Notes under the pieces: generated by a model
Databases searched by the model: none
What the model saw: the letters and a program-made list of their open reading frames with translations, nothing else
Told to the model about the DNA's origin: nothing
Source of the DNA: Paraburkholderia caribensis
Lineage (GTDB): Bacteria > Pseudomonadota > Gammaproteobacteria > Burkholderiales > Burkholderiaceae
Length of the DNA: 64,000 bases
Assembly: GCF_002902945.1 (NCBI RefSeq)
Contig: NZ_CP026103.1
Coordinates: 1,302,001 to 1,366,000 of the forward strand
Direction of reading: 5' to 3'
Program-made: the position numbers and the translations under genes
Shown here: positions 1-8,925 of the stretch, one piece after another
Layout: the number at the start of each line of letters is the position of its first letter
How positions within the stretch are numbered: the stretch's first letter is position 1

Positions 1-117
1 CGCCTCGATCAGCAGTTCGAGTATGTCGAACGCACGATTCCCGATGCGCACGGTCATGCCGTCGACGCGTGCTTCACGGCGCGTGAGATCGATGTCGAGC
101 GGTCCGACGCGGGTCAT
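1..117 (-). CDS. Winged-helix transcriptional regulator, N-terminal fragment (cut by window edge)
   Basis: An ATG at 115-117 opens a leftward frame that stays open for 39 codons to the edge of the window. The peptide resembles the start of an OmpR/Trans_reg_C-type winged helix: a short beta segment 'GPLDIDLTRREARVDG', then 'IGNRAFDILELLIEA', which fits the first recognition-domain helix. A DNA-binding domain at the very N-terminus is known from CadC-like regulators and from large ATPase-containing regulators; which type this is cannot be told from 39 residues. No strong ribosome binding site precedes the ATG, but an in-frame stop at 151-153 and the lack of another good start support it. Confidence 0.55.
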   Translation of the reverse strand, partial: MTRVGPLDIDLTRREARVDGMTVRIGNRAFDILELLIEA

Positions 118-527
118 GAGCGGATCGCGCAGGCACGCGCACGCAACGCTTCACGGCACGTGCCGTTGAGTCGGAATCGAAAGGCTCGGATAGAGCAAGG
201 CACGATGCGAAGCATGCTGCATACCGGTTGATGTGCTTGGCAGTCTAGAACGGCGCGGCAGATGCATGGGTGGAAAAATCCGAACGATCCGTTCAAAAAA
301 TTTGAAGTCGTTGCAAGGGCATCCATTGCGAAGGTCCCGTATGAGGTTCGCATCGAAGCGAAGGCGTGCTGGCGATGCGCGGCGCGCGCTGCGCTGGCTT
401 ATCCAACGCAGAGATGGGTGTCGTGCAACTGGATCGCGGCCGCAGGCGCGATATCGCCCGACGTCACGCGCACTGCGACATGCACCAGGGCACAGCGCGT
501 GCGTCGAATCGCGGCCGCCAGTCGTGG
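118..527. other. Intergenic stretch without a supported gene
   Basis: About 410 bases between two leftward genes. Several overlapping frames are open, as expected at this GC content, but none has a plausible ribosome binding site or a recognisable protein. It probably holds the promoter of the leftward regulator and the 3' end region of the oxidoreductase. Confidence 0.4.
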
Positions 528-2273
528 TTAACTGTTCTGCGCAGCCGCGTGGCAATGCGCGAGATAAGCATGAATCTGGCTCACGACGGCCGCGCCATCG
601 CCCACGGCGGACGCCACGCGCTTGGTCGATTCGGAGCGTACGTCGCCGACCGCGAACATGCCGGGCAAGCTGGTTTCGAGCGGATAGTGAATGCCTGAGC
701 CACCTGGCGTTTGCGAGCGCCGCGCGAAGCCCGTCACGACGAAACCGTGGCTATCCAGTTCGACACCGCTCGACATGAGCCAGTCGGTCTTCGGATCGGC
801 ACCGATGAAAAGGAACAGGTGACGCGTTTCGATCGTCTCGTCGCCCTCGTCTTCGCGCCGCACGCGGACATGCGTCAATCCCGCCTCGTCGCCTTCGAGC
901 GCTTGCAGCGTGCAGCGCGTGCACAACGACACGTTCGGCAACGAGCCGATGCGGTCGATCAGATACTTCGACATGCTCGCATTCAGGTCCGCGCCGCGAA
1001 TCAGCACGCGGATGCTGCGCGCGAAGTTGGCGAGAAACACGGTGGCCTGGCCCGCGGAATTGCCGCCGCCGATCAGCACGATGTCCTGCCCCTTGACCAG
1101 TTTGGCCTCGATGGGAGACGCCCAGTAGTAGATGCCGCTTCCCTCGAAACGATCGAAGCCCGCAATGCCCGGCTTGCGATACGCCGCGCCGCTCGCGACC
1201 ACCACCGTGCGGGCGTTGACGCGCTGGCCGTCGAGCAGCGTCAGCCCATGAATGCCGTCTTCGCTGTCGACGCACGTGACCTTGCCGGGAATCGCCAGAT
1301 GCGCGCCGAACTTCAGCGCCTGCTGGAACGCGCGCGCGGCGAGCGCCTGGCCTGAGATGCCCGTCGGAAAGCCGAGGTAGTTCTCGATCCGCGAACTCGC
1401 GCCCGCCTGTCCGCCCGGCGCGCGCTGGTCGAACACGGCAACCGACAGGCCCTCCGTGGCCGCATACACGGCGGCAGCGAGTCCCGCCGGACCCGCGCCG
1501 ACGATCGCGACGTCATACACATGCGAGCGCTCGAAGGTCGGCACGAGGCCGAGGCACGACGCCAGTTGCGCTTCGTCGGGTGCGCGCAGCACGGAGCCGT
1601 TCGGGCAGAACACCAAAGGGAAATCGTCCGGGCCTGTGGTGATCCCCGCCAGCAGCGTGGCGGCCTCGGCGTCGTGACGCGCGTCGATCACCGTCGCGGG
1701 GTAGGCATTGCGGCGCAGGAAGCCCTGCAAGCGGACGAGGCGCGCATCGTCGCCATTGCCGACGATGATCGGCCCGAGGCCCTGCTCGATCAGCCCCAGC
1801 CGCCGCAGGATCAACGCCCGCATGATGTGCTCGCCGAGTTGCGCATCGGCGACGATCAAGGCACGCAGCTTGTCGGGCGACACCACCAGCGTGTCGCAAT
1901 CGGTCAGCGCAACGCCGTCGATCAGCGCGGGCTTGCCTGACAACTGCGCCATCTCGGCCATGAAATGGCCGTCGTCGTGCTCCGTCACGAGCGTCGAGCG
2001 GCCGAAGCTGTCGCGTGAGCTGATTCGCACGCGCCCGTGCAACAGCACGAAAAGCCCTAGCGCGATGCGCCCGGTTTCGAAGATCAGCTCGCCCGCCCTG
2101 AACGACATCGGCTGCGCGAAGCGGCGCAGGCTCGCAATCTGCGCAGCGGACAAGCGCGGAAACATCTGATGCTGCCGGAACTCCAGCGACGAATACGGCA
2201 TCGCCAGATCCGGCGCACCCGCATCGGGCTGGGCGGACAGAAGGTCGGGAGGGTTGATCGCCGGGGTATTCAT
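528..2273 (-). CDS. Cyclic-nucleotide-binding / thioredoxin-like / FAD-dependent oxidoreductase fusion
   Basis: A 581-residue three-part protein. Residues ~35-155 form a CRP-like cNMP-binding beta roll. Residues ~165-240 look like a thioredoxin/glutaredoxin-type fold, with the segment 'FPLVFCPNGSVLR'. From ~252 on it is a thioredoxin-reductase-like flavoprotein with the FAD motif GAGPAG (259-264), the NAD(P) motif 'LIGGGNSAGQA', and a C-terminal GDVR segment typical of TrxB relatives. Where TrxB carries its redox CxxC the sequence reads 'YYWASPIEAKL', so the classical disulfide centre is missing. Electrons therefore probably pass to something other than thioredoxin; the acceptor is unknown. 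The cNMP domain suggests ligand-controlled activity. A paralogue of the same layout lies at 56434-58086. Confidence 0.85.
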   Translation of the reverse strand: MNTPAINPPDLLSAQPDAGAPDLAMPYSSLEFRQHQMFPRLSAAQIASLRRFAQPMSFRAGELIFETGRIALGLFVLLHGRVRISSRDSFGRSTLVTEHDDGHFMAEMAQLSGKPALIDGVALTDCDTLVVSPDKLRALIVADAQLGEHIMRALILRRLGLIEQGLGPIIVGNGDDARLVRLQGFLRRNAYPATVIDARHDAEAATLLAGITTGPDDFPLVFCPNGSVLRAPDEAQLASCLGLVPTFERSHVYDVAIVGAGPAGLAAAVYAATEGLSVAVFDQRAPGGQAGASSRIENYLGFPTGISGQALAARAFQQALKFGAHLAIPGKVTCVDSEDGIHGLTLLDGQRVNARTVVVASGAAYRKPGIAGFDRFEGSGIYYWASPIEAKLVKGQDIVLIGGGNSAGQATVFLANFARSIRVLIRGADLNASMSKYLIDRIGSLPNVSLCTRCTLQALEGDEAGLTHVRVRREDEGDETIETRHLFLFIGADPKTDWLMSSGVELDSHGFVVTGFARRSQTPGGSGIHYPLETSLPGMFAVGDVRSESTKRVASAVGDGAAVVSQIHAYLAHCHAAAQNS

Positions 2274-2316
2274 GACTTTGCTTTGCCTTGACTGGATATG
2301 TTGACGCGAGCGGCCG

Positions 2317-2958
2317 CTAGTGAGGCCACTCCGACCCCAGCACCAGCCCGCAAAAATTCAGACGCCGATAGTCCGGGTCCCATCTGTCGAGCACGTCCGC
2401 GTTGACCGTGCCGAACGTCGTTTCAGGCCGATGCTCCATGCCGCGCGCGTACGCCTCGATCAGCTTCGTCTTGAAGCCGCGTTCGCGCGGAAACGCCTGC
2501 ACGATGTCATTGCGCTGCTGCGCGATGAACTCGTGATAGCGCGCGCCGCGCACGTCCATTTGCACGCCGGCGCTGAGCAGCGCGACGAGGGGCGGCATGT
2601 GTTCGGGAATGCCGGGCGTGGTATGCAGCGCGATCGCGGTCCACACTTGCGCCGTCGCGGATTCGTCGGCGCGATGACAACGCAGAAACTCGCGCGCCGC
2701 GTTCGCGCTGTCGATCTCGAAGCGGTTCGGCGAATGGGCGTACCGCTCGTTCAGCCCGGCGTTGTGAAAAAGCGCGCTCACGTACAGCAGTTCCATGTCG
2801 AACGCGAGCGCTTCCTTGCAGCCTATCAACGCAGCGAACAGAAACACGCGCAACGCGTGATGCAACAACAGCTCGGGCTCGATGCCGCGAACATGCTCGA
2901 AAGCCGCGCGAGCCAGCACGCCGTCGGGAATGTCGACGCCGGCCACGTTCTTGTTCAT
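2317..2958 (-). CDS. HD-domain protein (cyanamide hydratase-like) with HN in place of HD
   Basis: A 213-residue protein. The start at 2958 is chosen because GGAGGAG sits a few bases upstream; a longer frame runs to 3159 but has no such site. The helix pattern 'HHALRVFLFAAL', 'LLYVSALFHNAGL' and 'WTAIALHTTPGI' matches the HD superfamily branch that includes fungal cyanamide hydratase. The diagnostic metal-binding His-Asp pair reads His-Asn here (codon AAC), while the flanking histidines are kept. HD proteins are metal-dependent hydrolases or lyases; the substrate is unknown, and the Asn may change or abolish metal binding. The gene lies 43 bases upstream of the oxidoreductase on the same strand, so the two may be co-transcribed. 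Confidence 0.75.
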   Translation of the reverse strand: MNKNVAGVDIPDGVLARAAFEHVRGIEPELLLHHALRVFLFAALIGCKEALAFDMELLYVSALFHNAGLNERYAHSPNRFEIDSANAAREFLRCHRADESATAQVWTAIALHTTPGIPEHMPPLVALLSAGVQMDVRGARYHEFIAQQRNDIVQAFPRERGFKTKLIEAYARGMEHRPETTFGTVNADVLDRWDPDYRRLNFCGLVLGSEWPH

Positions 2959-3547
2959 GTTGACTCCTCCGCGCCGGATGATGCCCGGCCATGTGCTCCA
3001 ATGCACCGTGCAGCGTAGCAATGCGGAGTGAAGAATACTTTGTCGAAGCATTAAAAAACCTGAATACGCGCGGTGAGATCCGTATGTTTCTACGCCGGAC
3101 TTCCCTGTTTTAAGCGCCTGCAATGCCCCCGGCATCGCGCGGTGCGCGCCGCGAAACACATCGCGTTTGCACTGAGCACATGGCTGCTGGCCGTGCGGGC
3201 GGAGGCGTCGCGCGCGATTTCGTGCCTTTAAATTTCCTGAAGCGCCGCCGCTTGACGAGACGCACGAAGTCTACACGTCATGTCACGCGGTTTTGATTGC
3301 GTCCAGCGCAATGCCGGATTGCAGCGCGAACGGATTGATCGATCTCCGCGCAACGGATGGTCTGGCCGCAGCGAATCGCGCGCGCCGCCCTATACGAACG
3401 TATGAAGCCCTGACTACTTGGATTAAGCAGACGTCCCAACGTACGATGGTTCATTCCGTCGCCCCGGTCTATCTTTGTCTCAAGCGGCAAAAGAACGTAT
3501 TCCGCACAAAGACAAAACGGATCAGACAGCACGAGGTGAACGGTTCC
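2959..3547. other. Divergent intergenic region
   Basis: About 590 bases between the leftward HD gene and the rightward LysR gene. It must carry both promoters. I see no RNA gene, no well-supported small reading frame and no long repeat in it. Confidence 0.4.
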
Positions 3548-4522
3548 ATGGACAAGATCTTGAGCATGCGCATTTTCTCGCGCGTCGTCGAGTCGGGCAG
3601 TTTCAGCGCGGTGGCAGACCACATGAACTGCAGCACGGGCAGTGTGTCGCGCGCCGTGTCGTCGCTCGAAGACCACTTGCACGCACGGCTGCTGCAACGT
3701 ACGACGCGCAAGGTTTCGCTGACGGAACCGGGCGAGCGCTACTACCGGAAGTGCAAGAAGATTCTCGCCGACCTGGAGGACGCCGAAGCCGAGGCGGGCG
3801 ACGCGCACACCAGCGCGCGCGGCACGCTGCGGATTCACTGCGTGACCGACCTCGGCCTTGCGCAACTGACGCATTCCATTCTGGAGTATCGCAAGCGCTT
3901 TCCGAGCGTCGCGGTGCAGGTGAAGTTTCTGCCGCGCATGGCGAACCTGCTCGAAGATGATGTGGATGTGTCGATCGTCGCCGCGCCGGCGTTGCCCGAT
4001 TCGCGCAACGTCTGCAAGCTGATCGGTCACTGCGAGCGCGTGCTGGTCGCGTCCCCCGCTTTTCTTCAGACGCATCGGGTCGAAACCGCGAACGATCTCG
4101 ACGAACACGCGCTGACGCCGATGCCGTTCCGCGTCGAGCCGAACGGCCATCCTGTGAAGCTCAGCCTCGTGAAGCCGGCGGGACAGTCGACGGGTCCGGA
4201 GGGCGCCCGTCAGTTCGCGATCAACGACACTGAGGCGACCCGCATTGCCACGCTGGCGGGCGCGGGCGTCGCGGCATTGCCGGTGCATTGCGTAATCGAC
4301 GACCTCCGCAATGGCAGGCTGCTTCAGTTATTCCCCGAATCGCGCCTTCAAAATACGAGCGTTTTCGCCGTTTATTCAAGCCGGCATCATATCGACGCGA
4401 AGATCAAGACCTTCATCGACTTCATGACGTCGCATCTGAAAGAGGCGCTCGACACCCGCGTCTTAACCGGGCACCAACCTCAAACCTTTAGCCATGTAGC
4501 GCGCGTAATGGAGAATGCATGA
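3548..4522 (+). CDS. LysR-family transcriptional regulator
   Basis: A 324-residue LysR regulator. The frame is open from 3293, but the ATG at 3548 starts exactly at the conserved helix-turn-helix ('MDKILSMRIFSRVVESGSFS') and has GAGGTG about ten bases upstream. The N-terminal winged helix (residues 1-60) contains the family hallmark 'LLQRTTRKVSLTEPGERYY'; the rest is a periplasmic-binding-like co-inducer domain. It belongs to the CrgA/AaeR-like branch. The small gene downstream overlaps its stop codon (ATGA), so the pair is probably one transcript. Target genes cannot be told; the divergent HD gene is the obvious candidate. Confidence 0.9.
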   Translation: MDKILSMRIFSRVVESGSFSAVADHMNCSTGSVSRAVSSLEDHLHARLLQRTTRKVSLTEPGERYYRKCKKILADLEDAEAEAGDAHTSARGTLRIHCVTDLGLAQLTHSILEYRKRFPSVAVQVKFLPRMANLLEDDVDVSIVAAPALPDSRNVCKLIGHCERVLVASPAFLQTHRVETANDLDEHALTPMPFRVEPNGHPVKLSLVKPAGQSTGPEGARQFAINDTEATRIATLAGAGVAALPVHCVIDDLRNGRLLQLFPESRLQNTSVFAVYSSRHHIDAKIKTFIDFMTSHLKEALDTRVLTGHQPQTFSHVARVMENA

Positions 4523-4869
4523 TGCGCACCATCGCCTTTCCTTTCTTCCGGCCCAGCTATGCGATTGCCGCATGTAGCGTTGCGTTGGCTGCGACCTGTG
4601 CGTATCAGGCACCGGGCGTGATGCAGGCGATTCTCGTGGTCGGCGCGAATGCGCAATTGCCGCTTGAACGTCTGGCCGCCGAAGCAGGCAAGCCAACGCC
4701 CGTATCGGCGACGGATGTTTCGTCGCCGTGGAAGGAGCATGTGCCCGCGCGAGCGCGGCCTGCGATGCTAAAGCTCGGCAGTTTCGGCGAGCCCGTGCGC
4801 GAGCGGCACACGCATCGCGGCATGGGTGGGTATCAGCGCAGCGTGACCGATTACAAGTACTGGACGTAA
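4519..4869 (+). CDS. Small secreted or membrane-anchored hypothetical protein
   Basis: A 116-residue protein of unknown function. It begins with one of two adjacent ATGs (4519 or 4522) preceded by GGAG, and overlaps the LysR stop by four bases, which implies translational coupling. The N-terminus (residues ~12-28, 'SYAIAACSVALAATC') is a hydrophobic signal or anchor segment; the rest is polar and ends in a tyrosine-rich tail 'SVTDYKYWT'. No domain is recognised. A strong terminator follows directly, marking the end of the transcript. Confidence 0.6.
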   Translation: MMRTIAFPFFRPSYAIAACSVALAATCAYQAPGVMQAILVVGANAQLPLERLAAEAGKPTPVSATDVSSPWKEHVPARARPAMLKLGSFGEPVRERHTHRGMGGYQRSVTDYKYWT

Positions 4870-4891
4870 CCTGCAGTTCAGGTTCGTGCTT

Positions 4892-4934
4892 AAAAAAGCG
4901 GGCGATTTGTGTCAGACAAATCGCCCGCTTTTTT
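4892..4934 (+). terminator. Rho-independent terminator (usable on both strands)
   Basis: A near-perfect 19-bp inverted repeat: AAAAAAGCGGGCGATTTGT at 4892-4910, a five-base loop, and its complement at 4916-4934, ending in a T run. The A run on the left arm makes it work in both directions. It ends the LysR/small-protein transcript. Confidence 0.9.
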
Positions 4935-5144
4935 TTCGATCGTGATGAATGGCGATGGCGACTTCTTCATCCGCTGACGGCTAAAACAGGGCATCGAACG
5001 ATTCGCTCGCAGACCTGAACGCGCGGTAATCAGTCAGGCAACTCCGTGTGGAAATAAAACCAGCGGGCAAACAGGCAAGACGCCTTGTTTCCGTGACCCG
5101 ATCATTCGTTCGATGACACTGATTCGACTCGACAGGAAACGGAA

Positions 5145-7502
5145 ATGGGCAAAAAAAAGGTGATCCGTATTTACAGCGACCCCGCAGGCGGTTGGGGCGC
5201 GCTCAAGGCAACGGGTGAAGCGCTGACGCTTCAGGGCATCCCCGTCTCGGGCGCAAAGACGCTGCTGCATATGAACCAGCCGCAAGGCTTCGATTGTCCG
5301 GGCTGCGCATGGCCCGACCCGAAGCACACCTCGTCGTTCGAGTTTTGCGAGAACGGCGCAAAGGCCGTCGCATGGGAAGCGACCGTGAACCGCTGCACGC
5401 CAGAGTTCTTCGCCGCGCACAGCGTGTCCGAGCTCACCGCATGGGACGACTACGACCTCGAAATGGCCGGCCGCCTCACGCATCCGATGGTCTATGACGC
5501 CAGCACGGACCGCTATGCGCCCATCAGCTGGGACGATGCGTTCGCGCTGGTGGGCCGCCATCTGAACGCGCTCGACCATCCCGATCAGGCCGATTTCTAC
5601 ACGTCGGGCCGTGCGTCGAACGAAGCGGCGTTTCTCTACCAGTTGTTCGTCCGCGAGTTCGGCAGCAACAATTTTCCCGACTGCTCGAACATGTGCCACG
5701 AAGCGACCAGCGTCGGCTTGCCGCAGTCGATCGGCGTCGGCAAAGGTACGGTGCTGCTCGAAGACTTCGAACACGCCGACGCGATCTTCATCTTCGGGCA
5801 GAACCCCGGCACCAACAGCCCGCGGATGATGAGCGACCTGCATTCGGCGTCGCGCCGCGGCGCGAAGATCGTATCCTTCAATCCGTTCCGCGAACGCGCG
5901 CTGGAGCGCTTCGCGTCGCCGCAGAACCCCGTTGAAATGGCGACGCTCGGCTACACGCCGATCAGCACGTTCCTGTATCAGGTCAAGGTAGGCGGCGACG
6001 TCGCCGTGCTCAAGGGGATGATGAAGGCCATCGTCGAAGCCGACGACGCCGCGCTCGCCGCCGACAAACCGCGCATCCTCGACATCGAATTCATCCAGGG
6101 CCATACGCACGGGATCGATGCGCTGCTCGACGATCTGCGCGCAACATCCTGGGATGCGATCGAACGGCATTCGGGTCTGTCGCGCGCCGATATCGAGAAC
6201 GCGGCGAACATCTACATGCAGGCCGACAATGCGATTCTCGTGTACGGCATGGGCATTACGCAGCACCATCGCGGCACGGAGAACGTCCAGCAGATCGCCA
6301 ATCTCGCGCTGCTGCGCGGCAACGTCGGCCGCGAAGGCGCGGGCATCTGCCCGGTGCGCGGACATTCGAACGTGCAAGGCAACCGCACGGTCGGCATCAC
6401 CGAAAAACCGAACAAGGGCCTAATTGAAGGCATCGAGCGCGCCTTCGGTTTTCGCCCGCCGGCCAACCACGGCAACGACGTGATCGCGACGCTCGAAGCG
6501 ATGATGCGCGGCGACGCAAAAGTGTTCATCGGACTCGGCGGCAACTTCGCGGCCGCGATTCCCGACTGGGTACGCATGCAGGAAGCGATCCGCAAGCTCA
6601 ACCTGACCGTGCACATCGCGACCAAGCTGAATCGCAGCCATCTCGTGCATGGCAAGGAAGCGTTGATTCTGCCGTGCCTCGGCCGCACGGAAATCGACAT
6701 TCAGGCGGGCGGCCCGCAGTCGATCACCGTCGAAGATTCGATGTCGATGGTGCACGCGTCGGCCGGCCGCAACGAGCCCGCGTCGCCGCACCTGATGAGC
6801 GAGCCGGCTATCGTCGCGGGCATTGCGCGCGCGACGCTCGGCGAGAAGTCGCGCGTGCCCTGGGAGCAGATGGTCGCGAACTACGACCATATTCGCGATG
6901 CGATCGAAATCGTGTTCCCGATTTTCCAGGCCTACAACGAACGCATCCGCGTGCCGGGCGGCTTCCATCTCACGTCGAACGCGCGCGAACGCGTGTGGGA
7001 CACGCCGACGGGCCGCGCGAATTTCCTCGTCTTCAAAGGGCTCGACGAGAACCCCTGGCACGACGATCCCGACGCGCTTTGGCTCACCACCATGCGCAGC
7101 CACGACCAGTACAACACCACCCTCTATTCGCACTCGGACCGCTATCGCGGCGTGTTCGGCCAGCGCGACGTGGTGTTCATGAACCAGCACGAACTGCACA
7201 AACGCGGGCTGCATCCGGGCGAGCGCGTCGATATCGTCGCGCTCTCCACCGACGGCATCGAACGCGTGATCCGCAGCTTCAAGGTGGTCGAGTATTCGCT
7301 GCCCGACGGATGCTGCGGTGCGTACTACCCCGAGGTGAATCCGCTCGTGCCGCTCTACGCGTTCGATCCGCAAAGCCGCACGCCGTCGTACAAGTCGGTG
7401 CCCGTGAAGATCGGGCGCGCCGCCGCCGTCGGCCCCGACTCCGCAACACGCGCCATCGTCATGCAGGCCGCGTCGCACGCTGGGGAGAACAGCCATGCTT
7501 GA
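5145..7502 (+). CDS. FdhF/YdeP-family molybdopterin oxidoreductase
   Basis: A 785-residue molybdopterin-dependent oxidoreductase of the YdeP/FdhF type, a cytoplasmic relative of formate dehydrogenase alpha subunits. No Tat signal is present. The N-terminal segment 'GFDCPGCAWPDP' with C51, C54, C68 and C84 is the likely iron-sulfur site; 'CSNMCHEATSVGL' around C184 sits where formate dehydrogenases place the molybdenum ligand. GGAAACGGAA precedes the ATG. The true substrate of YdeP proteins is not established; formate is suggested only by homology. The stop overlaps the next gene's start by eight bases, coupling it to a quinol oxidase, which is the main clue to its role: electrons from its substrate may end at oxygen. 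Confidence 0.88.
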   Translation: MGKKKVIRIYSDPAGGWGALKATGEALTLQGIPVSGAKTLLHMNQPQGFDCPGCAWPDPKHTSSFEFCENGAKAVAWEATVNRCTPEFFAAHSVSELTAWDDYDLEMAGRLTHPMVYDASTDRYAPISWDDAFALVGRHLNALDHPDQADFYTSGRASNEAAFLYQLFVREFGSNNFPDCSNMCHEATSVGLPQSIGVGKGTVLLEDFEHADAIFIFGQNPGTNSPRMMSDLHSASRRGAKIVSFNPFRERALERFASPQNPVEMATLGYTPISTFLYQVKVGGDVAVLKGMMKAIVEADDAALAADKPRILDIEFIQGHTHGIDALLDDLRATSWDAIERHSGLSRADIENAANIYMQADNAILVYGMGITQHHRGTENVQQIANLALLRGNVGREGAGICPVRGHSNVQGNRTVGITEKPNKGLIEGIERAFGFRPPANHGNDVIATLEAMMRGDAKVFIGLGGNFAAAIPDWVRMQEAIRKLNLTVHIATKLNRSHLVHGKEALILPCLGRTEIDIQAGGPQSITVEDSMSMVHASAGRNEPASPHLMSEPAIVAGIARATLGEKSRVPWEQMVANYDHIRDAIEIVFPIFQAYNERIRVPGGFHLTSNARERVWDTPTGRANFLVFKGLDENPWHDDPDALWLTTMRSHDQYNTTLYSHSDRYRGVFGQRDVVFMNQHELHKRGLHPGERVDIVALSTDGIERVIRSFKVVEYSLPDGCCGAYYPEVNPLVPLYAFDPQSRTPSYKSVPVKIGRAAAVGPDSATRAIVMQAASHAGENSHA

Positions 7503-8895
7503 TCACGTTGCCAACCTGTCGCGCGCACAGTTCGCGATGACGGCCATCTTCCATATTCTGTGGCCGATCCTGACCATCAGCCTGTCCGCTTTCCTCGTGC
7601 TCGTCGAAGCACTGTGGATCAAAACGGGCGACGTCATGTACTACCGTCAGGCGCGCTTCTGGAGCAAGCTGCTGGTGCTGAACTTCGCGGTGGGCGTGGT
7701 CAGCGGCATTCCGATGGAGTTTCAGTTCGGCACCAACTGGGCAGGCTTCTCGCAGTACAGCGGCCAGTTCATCGGCAACATTCTCGGTTTCGAAGGCGCG
7801 ATGGCGTTCATGCTCGAAGCGGGTTTCGTCGGCGTGATGCTGCTCGGCTGGGGACGCGTGCCGCGCGGCGTGCACCTGTTCGCGACGGGCATGGTCGCGC
7901 TCGGCTCCAGCATCTCGGCGTTCTGGATCATGGTCGCCAACTCGTGGATGCAGACGCCGGCGGGATATGCCGTGGTCGACGGCAAGATCGAGGTGACGAA
8001 CTATCTGGCCGCGATCTTCAATCCCGACATGGTGTGGGGCGTGTCGCACATGTGGGTTGCGGCCATCGAAACGGGCATGTTCGTGATCGCGGGCATTTCC
8101 GCGTACAACCTGTTCCGCAAGCGCCACCCCGAGTTCTTCGCGCGCTCGTTCAAGATCGCGCTTACCGTGCTCGTGATCGCCGCGCCGCTGCAAGTGTGGC
8201 TCGGCGATTCGAGCGGCGTCAGTGTGTTCGAGACGCAGCCCGCGAAGGGCGCGGCGATCGAAGGCCACTGGCACACCAATGCGCCGGGCACGGGCGCGTC
8301 GTGGTCGCTGCTCGCGTGGCCCGACAAGCAGGCGCAGCGCAATGACTGGTCGCTGGAAGTGCCCGGCATGCTGAGCGTGCTCGGCACGCACTCGCTGCAT
8401 GGTCAGGTGAAGGGCTTGACCGACTTCAAGCCCGAAGACCAGCCGCCGATGATCCCCCTGCTCTACTACGCGTTCCGCGTGATGGCGGGCATCGGCTTCT
8501 GCTTCATGCTGCTGGCGTTCTGGACCGTCTACGCGCTGCGCAAGGCACGCGGCAGCCTCGATGCGCTGCTCGCGCGCCGCAAGCTGCTGCTCGCCTGGGT
8601 GCTGTGCATTCCGCTGCCTTACGTTGCCGTCGAAGCTGGCTGGATCGTGCGCGAAGTGGGACGTCAGCCGTGGGTCGTGTATGGGCTGCTGCGCACGAGC
8701 CAGGCGGCATCCACGGTGGCGCCCTCCTCGGTCTCGCTGAGCATGGCGATGTTCTTCGCGTTCTATGTCGTGCTGCTCGTCACGTTCTTCGTCCTCGCGC
8801 GCCGCTGGCTGCGCACGGGCCCCGACCTGACCAGCGTGCCGCCCGCGATCGTCACGGCGCGCGCCGCGTCGACGAAATCCATTTCCGGCTATTGA
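7495..8895 (+). CDS. cydA: Cytochrome bd-type quinol oxidase subunit I (cyanide-insensitive type)
   Basis: A 466-residue membrane subunit that binds the three haems and oxidises quinol while reducing oxygen to water. Nine or so hydrophobic helices are visible, as is the conserved 'GRQPW' quinol-site motif. Its length and the short loop after it match the CIO (CioA) branch rather than the longer E. coli CydA. GGGGAG precedes the ATG, which overlaps the upstream molybdoenzyme gene by eight bases. It forms a complex with the next gene product in the inner membrane. Confidence 0.93.
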   Translation: MLDHVANLSRAQFAMTAIFHILWPILTISLSAFLVLVEALWIKTGDVMYYRQARFWSKLLVLNFAVGVVSGIPMEFQFGTNWAGFSQYSGQFIGNILGFEGAMAFMLEAGFVGVMLLGWGRVPRGVHLFATGMVALGSSISAFWIMVANSWMQTPAGYAVVDGKIEVTNYLAAIFNPDMVWGVSHMWVAAIETGMFVIAGISAYNLFRKRHPEFFARSFKIALTVLVIAAPLQVWLGDSSGVSVFETQPAKGAAIEGHWHTNAPGTGASWSLLAWPDKQAQRNDWSLEVPGMLSVLGTHSLHGQVKGLTDFKPEDQPPMIPLLYYAFRVMAGIGFCFMLLAFWTVYALRKARGSLDALLARRKLLLAWVLCIPLPYVAVEAGWIVREVGRQPWVVYGLLRTSQAASTVAPSSVSLSMAMFFAFYVVLLVTFFVLARRWLRTGPDLTSVPPAIVTARAASTKSISGY

Positions 8896-8925
8896 TGCCG
8901 CGTACTCCCCTCAAGAGGTTGCCTC

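Noticed and set aside
5034..6377. Long leftward frames (over 400 codons) opposite the molybdoenzyme and other large genes
   Set aside because: They are antisense shadows of strongly biased GC-rich genes, rich in Arg/Ala/His, without ribosome binding sites.
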